NCBI GenBank assembly: GCA_012519885.1
Contig: JAAYPI010000175.1
Location: 1 to 42,424 of the forward strand
Length of the DNA: 42,424 nt
Direction: 5' to 3'
Source of the DNA: Bacteroidales bacterium
Lineage (GTDB): Bacteria; Bacteroidota; Bacteroidia; Bacteroidales; Paludibacteraceae
Numbering within the stretch: the stretch's first letter is position 1; every line of letters starts with the position of its first letter. The notes beneath the pieces were generated by a model. The model saw only the letters and a program-made list of their open reading frames with translations, ran no database searches and was not told where the DNA came from. This document shows, one piece after another, positions 36,101 through 42,424 of the stretch. Both the position numbers and the translations under genes were made by a program.

Positions 36101-39100
36101 TTACAAATTGTAAATAAGCAAGAAGGTACTGCTCGTCTCAATAATGTTGCAGCAGGTTCGTATTATATTCAGTATATGATTAAGGATACATATGGCTGTA
36201 ATGCAGAAAAAACGAAGATGCTGACTGTAATCGACCAAAAGCAAGCTCCTTTAGATTTTGGAGTTTTTGATATTAGACCCAATCCTATGTGTATCAATTC
36301 TACTGAAGCTGAAATTCGTGGACAGCGAACAGATATCACGTATTTAGGCTTATCCACACCTGCAATGCAAATTTCTCAGAATCAAGGCGTTTTATATCTT
36401 GATCCGTCACGTGGCAGTATTGGTAATCATAGCGTTATTGCACAACGGATAGATGTGAATGGTTGTGTTGCCAAACAGCGAGTTCCATTTCAGATAGTAG
36501 CACCTACGAGGGTATTTCCTTTCAATATTGCTAAAACATATTGTACCTACGACGAAGATGTGCAATTAGTCGTTAATTCTGCGTCACCTACTACAGGAAC
36601 TATTTCTATCGATAATATAACAGACCCATTACATCCTGTGAATGTACTCTCTACGCTTGATCCGGCTAGTGGAAATGTATATTTCCAACCAGGGTGGGGT
36701 GCCGGTAAGTACGAAATTCGCTACGAATATACAGATGGAAATTGTGATAATATACAAAGAGATACTGTAGATGTATACGCTCCTTCGGTAATTGATATGA
36801 ATTTGAAATCAGATTACTGTATCAAAGATGTAATCAGTTTAGCAGCAACTCCATTAGGTGGTATTTATTCATCTGATGCGGTTGCGAATGCTCTTGTTAA
36901 CAATCGTTTTGATACAGAAAGAGCAGGATTGGGTGAACATAAAATAAGGTATATTCAAACCAATGAGTATGGATGTGTATCTAAAGATAGTACTACAATA
37001 CAAGTTAGAGGTGCCAATGATTTGTCGATTGGCAATTTAAAAGACCAATATTGTGAACCCAAAGGAATTGTCAATATTTCTGGTTTCCCAAACAACCCAG
37101 CTGATGGTAGTGTATGGTTTACTGGACCAACATTTCTAACAAGCTTGCCAAACGGACTCGCAAGTATTGATTTATCACAAGCTACCTATAATGCGAGTTA
37201 CTATGTAACGTACCACTATAAAGAGAATTATGTAAATGCACAAGGTACGAAAGAATCATGTACAACTACTGTAACCAAAGGTTTTAGGGTGTTAAATGAA
37301 GCAGCCGATTTTTGGGGATACAACCACATGGATGTAATATGTGGTACACAAGATTCTGTGGTAATAACAGGTAATAAAGCCCCACATGGCAGGTTTGTAT
37401 TTACTGGACCAGCAGCCAATTTTAAGGATAGAGGAAATGGAACGGCGGTTGTCTACCCACCTACATTGACGGATGGGTATTTTCAAGTTACCTATTATTA
37501 TGACCATAAAAATACGCAAGGTGTAACTATTTGCTCTACAGAAAAAGCTAAAACATTTGAAATCGCTCAAATAGCACCTATCGAAGATATTTCTGTGTTT
37601 TGTAGTAGCGGAGATAATGCCATTCGTATTCCCAATACAGAAATTGGTGTAGAATATGAGTTGCAAGTAAATGGGGTAACCTTTGAAAAGAAAATGGGTA
37701 CAGGTTCTATTTTAGAGTTTGCACCTATTACTACCATCAATACAGCCCAAATTAAAGTATTTGCTCGTCTTGGACAATGTGTAATCAAGGCTTCGCAAGA
37801 GTTTACTGTACGAAAATTAAGAGTTCTCACGAACAAAACAGATATCACTTGCCATGGAGCAAATGATGGTAAAATGCTCTCAACAATATCAGGTGGTGGT
37901 TATCCATATTCATATTCATTTGAAAAGATAATAGGCACTCCAGTAATGCCGACATTATTTGATTCTGTTGCAGTAAATCTTACACCCGGAACCTACCGTT
38001 TTACTGTTACTGATACCATTGGCTGTGAACGTCACAGTCAGATCGAGATCATTGAACCTCCATTACTATCGGCCACGGTGCAGTCAAAGTCTGTAGAATG
38101 CCCTACTACTCGTTTAGGTAATGCAAGTGTTATTCCTACTGGTGGCAGACCACCCTATAAGTATAAATGGTATAATTCGGCAGGTCTGCTTATAGATTCA
38201 GTAGCATCAATTAGTAATTTAACCTCAGACACATATCGTGTAGAAGTAACTGATGAAAGTGGCTGTAAGGTAGAACGGTTTGCTACGATTAATACCCCTG
38301 AACCAATAAAAATAAACATTACAAAACTCACACATGTTATTATTACTGGAGAAAATACAGGTGAAATTGAACTAAATGTAACTGGCGGAACACCGCCTTA
38401 TCAGTATTATTGGGCAGGTGTAGGTATAAATCCACTAAATGTTACAAATCTTAACCAATATAATTTAATAGCTGGCAATTATCGATTTACTGTAAGAGAT
38501 GATTTTGATTGTCAAAAAGATACAGTCATTACCATTACGCAACCAGAAGTTATACAGGTACAATCATTTATTAAACACGTATCATGCTTTGGTCGTAAAG
38601 ATGCTCTTATTCAATTAGATATTACGGGTGGTGTACGTCCATTTACGTATAGTTGGACTGGACCTAATGGGTTTATTTCATCAGACGAAGATATTCAAGA
38701 TTTGGAACCTGGAGAATATGTATTCAGATTAGAAGATAGTAATGGCAATACATTTGGTCCTAATAGTTATTTTGTTAATGAACCAAAATTACTCGAAATG
38801 AACACGCAAAACACAACCGTATTGTCTGTATTGTGTCATGGAGATAAAACGGCAAATATTGATGTTGAAGTACGTGGCGGTACTACGCCATATAAGTACA
38901 CATGGACAGGACCCGATGTGCCAAGTACAATAACGAACCCAACTAGTTTAGTGAATTTAGGAGCAGGAACGTATCAAGTGCAGGTGCGTGATAAGAATAA
39001 TTGTATTACAAATTTATCAGCCATTGTTACACAACCAACCAAGTTGAATCTTGATCATACTTTAGTGGACAACAAATGTCATAATGAATCGGCTGCTTCT

Positions 39101-42100
39101 ATTATGTTAATACCAAGCGGTGGAACTCCTCGTATTGCCCCTGATGAACCTTATCTATTTTCTTGGTCAGGAGTTGGTGCTAATCCGTATGACCAAAATC
39201 AAATTAATTTAACTGCAGGGGAAACCTATACAGTTACTGTGCAAGATGCAAATTACTGCGAAGTAACAAAAAAGTTTGAATTGCAGAATCCAACAGAACT
39301 AGTCATTGATGTTGTTACCACTCCTATAAGCTGTGCGGGCAGCCACGATGGCTCTATTACAGTAAATGTACATGGGGGCGAGCCAACATACTCTGTTGAA
39401 ATTCGTAAAGATGATAATACGGTGATAATTAATGGTAGTAGTGCTGAAAACTTGTATTCTGGTACCTATAACATTACAGTGATTGACGCATTAGGATGTA
39501 AAAAAACTACATCAGCAACCTTAGATGCTAAAGATCCATTGACTGTATCCATAACCAAACAAGATGTTTTGTGTCATGGAGGTAATTCAGGAAGTGCATC
39601 AGCAACACCGTCGGGAGGTACAGAGCCATATAGCTATAATTGGACAAAACAACCTTCAAACGATTTTGTGGACGACGTACAAGCTATCAGTTACCTAATG
39701 CCTGATATTTATAAGGTTGATGTTAAAGATAAGAATAATTGTACTGCAAATGCTACGATTACCATTGTTGAGGCAACGCCCATTGTAGTAGGTGTTACCA
39801 AACAAGATGTATTGGTGTACGACGAAGCAACAGGGTCTATAACGCTGGATGTTACAGGTGGTACTGGCAGTTACACGTATGAGTGGCTGTATGGACCAAG
39901 CATTGATGCTACCAATCGTGCTAATCAAAATTTAGTAGATATTAAAGCAGGGAATTATGCTGTAAGAGTAAAAGATGCCAATAATTGTTACAAGAACGTA
40001 GAAATTTCGATTAGCCAACCAGAAATGTTAGAAGTTGTGGCAACTATTCAACATGTAAGTTGTTTTGGTGGTAGCGATGGCTATATTGGGTTAACTATTT
40101 CTAAGGGTGTAGCACCCTACCAAGTAGAGTGGACATATCCAAATGGAAGCATTGTGTTGACCAAAAACATTAGTGATCTAGAGACTGGTTTGTACCAAGT
40201 TGTAGTTACAGACGCAAGAGGACATCGTTTTGAAAATGAATATTTTATCTCTCAACCCGATTTACTCGAAGTGGAGAATTTAATTTCTTCTCGTTTAGAC
40301 ATTCCTTGTTTTGGAGAAAAAACAGGTAGGTTAGATATCAGGGTTACGGGTGGAACAACACCATACTCCATACAGTGGACTGGACCAGATGTGCCTACGG
40401 TGGTTACCAATCCTTTGAGTGTACAGTATTTAGGAGCAGGTACCTATACCGTGTATATTGTAGATGAAAATGGTTGTAGTGTACAATCTACACAAAAAAT
40501 TATCGAACCTGAAAAACCTTTGCAAGTGCAAGCTGTGGTTACCAATAACACATGTTACGATCAGGCAAATGGTAGTATAGATTTAACTGTGTCAGGTGGT
40601 GTGCCATCATATAGATTTGGCTGGACTGGTATTGATGTAGTACCTGGAGCCGAAGATCAAACCAACTTGGCAACTGGGGACTATGAGGTAAGAGTGACGG
40701 ATAGTAATGATTGTTTTGTGGATAGGAAATTTTCAATTTCTTCTCCTACCGAATTACTGATTGATGTTGAGCAAGTTAATGTATCGTGTTTTGGTAAACG
40801 TGATGGACTTTTACATGCTCGAGTAAGTGGTGGATCGTATCCATATCAACATAGATGGACGTATGAAAATGGTACTGTGGTACAAGATTCAATTATTCTA
40901 GCTTTGTATCCTGGAAAATATACTTACACATTAACTGATGCCTCTGGTTGTACAGTCGTGAGTGATGAATACGAAATTACCCAACCTGAACCATTGCAAG
41001 TATCAATTTCTGGTTCAAGTATGTTGTGTCAGGGTGTTGATGATGGAGAATTGATTGCTACGGCAAGCGGGGGAACTGGTACTGGATATAGCTTTACATG
41101 GACAAAATTAAATCCCAATACTCCTTATGGAGTGGGACCTCAATTAACCCCACTAGGACCAGGATGGTATAGGGTACAAGTAACGGATAAAAATCTATGT
41201 ACAGCTACCGATGAAAAGGAAATCAAGTATTCGCCAATAATGAATATTCAAGTAATTGAAAAACAAAACGTATTGGTTACAGGCGAAAACACAGGTATCA
41301 TTGAACTGGATGTACAAGGAGGAACACCTGCACTTACATATTCGTGGAAAGGTGGAAATTTACCTACTCCATCACCAAATAGTTTAAGGGTAGAAAATTT
41401 GATAGCTGATAGGTACTATTTTACTGTAACAGATGGCTTAGATTGTTCTATTGATACAACTATTACCATTACACAACCAGGAATAATAGATGTAACTGCA
41501 GTTACTAAAAACATCGCTTGTCATGGAGAAAGTAATGGCTACATAGAATTACATGTAACAGGAGGACTCCCTCCATATAATTATACATGGACTTCGCCTT
41601 CTAATCCAAGTTTCTCTAGTGGTGATGAAAACTTGTATTCTTTGAGTGCCGGTAGGTATAGTTTATTGCTCGAAGACCAAGCAGGAAATGTTTTTAGACA
41701 AACATACGATATTTTGCAACCTAGTAGTCCATTAGTATTAAATGAAATGTCTTCTAGCCAAACAGCCATAAGCTGTAATGGTGGCAAAGATGGTTATTTG
41801 AATATAGAAGTCAAAGGAGGAACACGACCATATACCTTGGTGTGGGCAGGACCAGATGTGCCAACTACTATGGCTAATCCATTTAGTTTAATGAACTTGG
41901 GTGCAGGTACATATAGATTAGATGTTACAGATGCTCAAGGTTGTGAAATTAACTATATCCGCGAGATTATTGAACCTACTCAACCATTAGAGGTATCTTC
42001 TTCAATTACACAAAATGTATGTTACAACGATGCCAACGGACGCATTGAATTGTTTGTGTCTGGTGGCAGCGATCCTTATACATTTAATTGGTCAGGAGCA

Positions 42101-42424
42101 GGTGTAGTGAATGATGCTCAAAATCAAACAGGGCTAAGAGGTGGACAACCCTATACTGTAGTTGTAACAGATAAGAATGATTGTAAAGTAAATCGCACAT
42201 TTAACTTGGTACAACCATCACAATTGTCTGCTATCATTACAGCATCGCAAGATATATGTAATGGCGATGAAGTAACAGTTCAATTTAGCGCCAATGGTAC
42301 ACCTAATTGGAATTATGAATATACCGATGGTACTACTATTTATACTCATACAGCTACACAGCCAAATTTTACCATAACGCACGAACCAACAGTTGATGTG
42401 GAATATGAATTAATCAAGGTAACA
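33152..42424 (+). CDS. giant secreted SprB-like adhesin, 5' part (3' end beyond the window)
   Basis: From ATG 33152 the frame is open for 3091 codons to the last base of the window. Residues 1-31 are a signal peptide (hydrophobic LLLLCFVFLYI, cleavage near ISA). Residues up to about 1555 form a string of divergent Ig-like modules, many opening with a C.G pattern (ICVGE, ICSGT, YCEGD, ACPGD, FCPGD). Residues about 1560-3030 are 18 SprB-type repeats of about 81 residues: C-x-G, a GG-x-x-PY-x-x-x-W core, AGTY, and V-x-D-x-x-GC. The next module (from about 3031) is different again. SprB of Flavobacterium is a type IX-secreted gliding adhesin; a T9SS tail would lie beyond the right edge. The exact role (gliding, attachment) is not shown. 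Antisense short frames across it are shadows. Confidence 0.88.
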   Translation, partial: MKQLHQHISSICARCLLLLCFVFLYINTISANFELYILDNSDNVVTQSTFVNAGTNVADEMSTLLTIPSYTGNTDDYKFYIEDTNNFPAAKSDTVSLSSVMNNCSSGEIKLLIYADSTQNNYQPHNAVCMDTQVYTYGMVCWDDLTANCTNDPASAISHLFVGNTTSFTYSFPVNSITGGFKLLKSPDDTTWTWDAGQVGHVASNTILVAGTGVSIDASNSNISLSIPGLVVGKTVSLQLDKTGSVYTLSATMLPDTPEVSNYSACQTVGTQTWASLVTATTGTLVWYADATSTTPIAAPTSFDTNVPQTTSYWVAQESGGIESNRVQVTASVFAMPPANAAGLNRTICVGETTILGVPSQHGFDYSWTPIAQLDNPNIAQPTTVPLNADRTFWLTVTNQQNLSCTLSSSVTVSIRQRPVITMDKTEVSICSGTTATFGNTNNLPNVSYEWSPTTSLQDPFDGLFVTTQPLTSSTQFTHTVRWKDSPDCEATATVDVDVVANPIANAGADQNVCYGNVANIGSSLSTGQSFSWEPTDLFDGSTTFKTARTKAMEQTVEFTLTAKTSFPLECTASDKVIVTVTPNPIAFSVTADKTAYCEGDDISENIVRLEETEADVYYAIFKNGIKLDAFPWRQGDGSAMEWDGLESGIYTVRARKGNQSPYCTTTMNDTVTIVRKPRPTATITLNNTIACPGDTANIKVEFTTGTPPYSFKMEIDGNERDYNSATNIFTLSHLLTGATTFKITEINSDGCSVTYDPGDEPTLVIDIDDVDDFEIIMTPNREKFCPGDVVTLSVVHNNPNSTYRWSTGETTRSIEVSYDANFELTVTTAGGCQYSKQKKVVFGAQYQLQVTGLKPVPNYCSSDGNVTLVATPPGGAFSGVGIVGNDNIFRPSSVTQSTVGSITYTYSDGFCTKDTIIENVIVNVPPQVDWEMVPDNAPFASSYNICIPPGEVAVVNLKGYPANTNGDWSLRTDDGSIPSQTTLQIVNKQEGTARLNNVAAGSYYIQYMIKDTYGCNAEKTKMLTVIDQKQAPLDFGVFDIRPNPMCINSTEAEIRGQRTDITYLGLSTPAMQISQNQGVLYLDPSRGSIGNHSVIAQRIDVNGCVAKQRVPFQIVAPTRVFPFNIAKTYCTYDEDVQLVVNSASPTTGTISIDNITDPLHPVNVLSTLDPASGNVYFQPGWGAGKYEIRYEYTDGNCDNIQRDTVDVYAPSVIDMNLKSDYCIKDVISLAATPLGGIYSSDAVANALVNNRFDTERAGLGEHKIRYIQTNEYGCVSKDSTTIQVRGANDLSIGNLKDQYCEPKGIVNISGFPNNPADGSVWFTGPTFLTSLPNGLASIDLSQATYNASYYVTYHYKENYVNAQGTKESCTTTVTKGFRVLNEAADFWGYNHMDVICGTQDSVVITGNKAPHGRFVFTGPAANFKDRGNGTAVVYPPTLTDGYFQVTYYYDHKNTQGVTICSTEKAKTFEIAQIAPIEDISVFCSSGDNAIRIPNTEIGVEYELQVNGVTFEKKMGTGSILEFAPITTINTAQIKVFARLGQCVIKASQEFTVRKLRVLTNKTDITCHGANDGKMLSTISGGGYPYSYSFEKIIGTPVMPTLFDSVAVNLTPGTYRFTVTDTIGCERHSQIEIIEPPLLSATVQSKSVECPTTRLGNASVIPTGGRPPYKYKWYNSAGLLIDSVASISNLTSDTYRVEVTDESGCKVERFATINTPEPIKINITKLTHVIITGENTGEIELNVTGGTPPYQYYWAGVGINPLNVTNLNQYNLIAGNYRFTVRDDFDCQKDTVITITQPEVIQVQSFIKHVSCFGRKDALIQLDITGGVRPFTYSWTGPNGFISSDEDIQDLEPGEYVFRLEDSNGNTFGPNSYFVNEPKLLEMNTQNTTVLSVLCHGDKTANIDVEVRGGTTPYKYTWTGPDVPSTITNPTSLVNLGAGTYQVQVRDKNNCITNLSAIVTQPTKLNLDHTLVDNKCHNESAASIMLIPSGGTPRIAPDEPYLFSWSGVGANPYDQNQINLTAGETYTVTVQDANYCEVTKKFELQNPTELVIDVVTTPISCAGSHDGSITVNVHGGEPTYSVEIRKDDNTVIINGSSAENLYSGTYNITVIDALGCKKTTSATLDAKDPLTVSITKQDVLCHGGNSGSASATPSGGTEPYSYNWTKQPSNDFVDDVQAISYLMPDIYKVDVKDKNNCTANATITIVEATPIVVGVTKQDVLVYDEATGSITLDVTGGTGSYTYEWLYGPSIDATNRANQNLVDIKAGNYAVRVKDANNCYKNVEISISQPEMLEVVATIQHVSCFGGSDGYIGLTISKGVAPYQVEWTYPNGSIVLTKNISDLETGLYQVVVTDARGHRFENEYFISQPDLLEVENLISSRLDIPCFGEKTGRLDIRVTGGTTPYSIQWTGPDVPTVVTNPLSVQYLGAGTYTVYIVDENGCSVQSTQKIIEPEKPLQVQAVVTNNTCYDQANGSIDLTVSGGVPSYRFGWTGIDVVPGAEDQTNLATGDYEVRVTDSNDCFVDRKFSISSPTELLIDVEQVNVSCFGKRDGLLHARVSGGSYPYQHRWTYENGTVVQDSIILALYPGKYTYTLTDASGCTVVSDEYEITQPEPLQVSISGSSMLCQGVDDGELIATASGGTGTGYSFTWTKLNPNTPYGVGPQLTPLGPGWYRVQVTDKNLCTATDEKEIKYSPIMNIQVIEKQNVLVTGENTGIIELDVQGGTPALTYSWKGGNLPTPSPNSLRVENLIADRYYFTVTDGLDCSIDTTITITQPGIIDVTAVTKNIACHGESNGYIELHVTGGLPPYNYTWTSPSNPSFSSGDENLYSLSAGRYSLLLEDQAGNVFRQTYDILQPSSPLVLNEMSSSQTAISCNGGKDGYLNIEVKGGTRPYTLVWAGPDVPTTMANPFSLMNLGAGTYRLDVTDAQGCEINYIREIIEPTQPLEVSSSITQNVCYNDANGRIELFVSGGSDPYTFNWSGAGVVNDAQNQTGLRGGQPYTVVVTDKNDCKVNRTFNLVQPSQLSAIITASQDICNGDEVTVQFSANGTPNWNYEYTDGTTIYTHTATQPNFTITHEPTVDVEYELIKVT
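37826..42240 (+). repeat. coding array: three copies of a six-repeat unit of SprB-type modules
   Basis: Eighteen repeats of about 245 bases fall into six types (call them E, F, A, B, C, D) in fixed order, three times. Landmarks: the GG of type A is at 38384, 39857 and 41318; GPDVP of type C at 38909, 40382 and 41849; the GG of type E at 37892, 39374 and 40829. Spacing is therefore 1455-1482 bases. Copies are diverged, so this is not an assembly duplication. The array ends near 42240. Confidence 0.85.

Noticed and set aside
33899-41787. Minus-strand open frames of 60-125 codons inside the giant gene
   Set aside because: They are antisense to a continuous modular frame, show no domains and follow from its codon pattern.
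37826-42240. CRISPR-like or satellite repeat array
   Set aside because: The roughly 245-base repeats are diverged, keep one open frame throughout and encode SprB modules; they are protein repeats.

Overview
The window looks like a chromosomal segment of a low-GC member of the Bacteroidetes, probably Bacteroidales-like. The evidence is the intact division and cell-wall (dcw) cluster in Bacteroidetes order, an FtsL-like protein and an FtsZ C-terminus of the Bacteroidetes kind, TAnnTTTG-type promoters, a two-gene acyltransferase pair resembling the glycine-lipid genes, and a giant SprB-type surface protein. No rRNA, tRNA or CRISPR array was seen.

Region 1 (1-7.4 kb, all minus strand) is an accessory defence region. 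It holds a DISARM-like operon: two proteins that together have about the size of DrmE, then the DrmA helicase, then DrmB, which runs off the left edge. The coding frames overlap by 4 bases or lie 5 bases apart. Upstream of it are a GC-rich block with a large imperfect hairpin and an internally deleted tyrosine recombinase, suggesting arrival on a mobile element.

Region 2 (7.4-11.75 kb) has a secreted type I pullulanase with an unexplained insertion in its C-terminal part. Divergent from it is a small SAM methyltransferase with a structured leader. A bidirectional terminator closes the region.

Region 3 (11.78-31.1 kb, minus strand) reads, in transcription order, mraZ-rsmH-ftsL-ftsI-murE-mraY-murD-ftsW-murG/murC-ftsQ-ftsA-ftsZ-yqeY, followed by a metallophosphoesterase, a GT39-type glycosyltransferase and a GtrA-like protein. 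Up to the glycosyltransferase gaps are mostly below 40 bp (91 bp after mraZ), and 100 bp precede gtrA. Together the genes make lipid II, flip or polymerise it at the septum and build the FtsZ ring. MurG and MurC are one 843-codon frame here, joined at a run of seven A that forms a dnaX-type slippery heptamer. The mraZ promoter carries two identical 13-bp direct repeats 20 bp apart, a likely autoregulatory operator.

Region 4 (31.2-33.0 kb, plus strand) carries two acyltransferases that probably make an N-acyl, O-acyl amino-acid lipid, ending at a strong terminator.

Region 5 (33.15 kb to the right edge, plus strand) is one uninterrupted frame of 3091 codons with no stop in the window: a secreted giant SprB-like adhesin. 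Its N-terminal half is a series of divergent Ig-like modules. Its second part is 18 SprB-type repeats arranged as exactly three copies of a six-repeat unit of about 1.47 kb, with a cysteine pattern that is fixed by position in the six-unit cycle.
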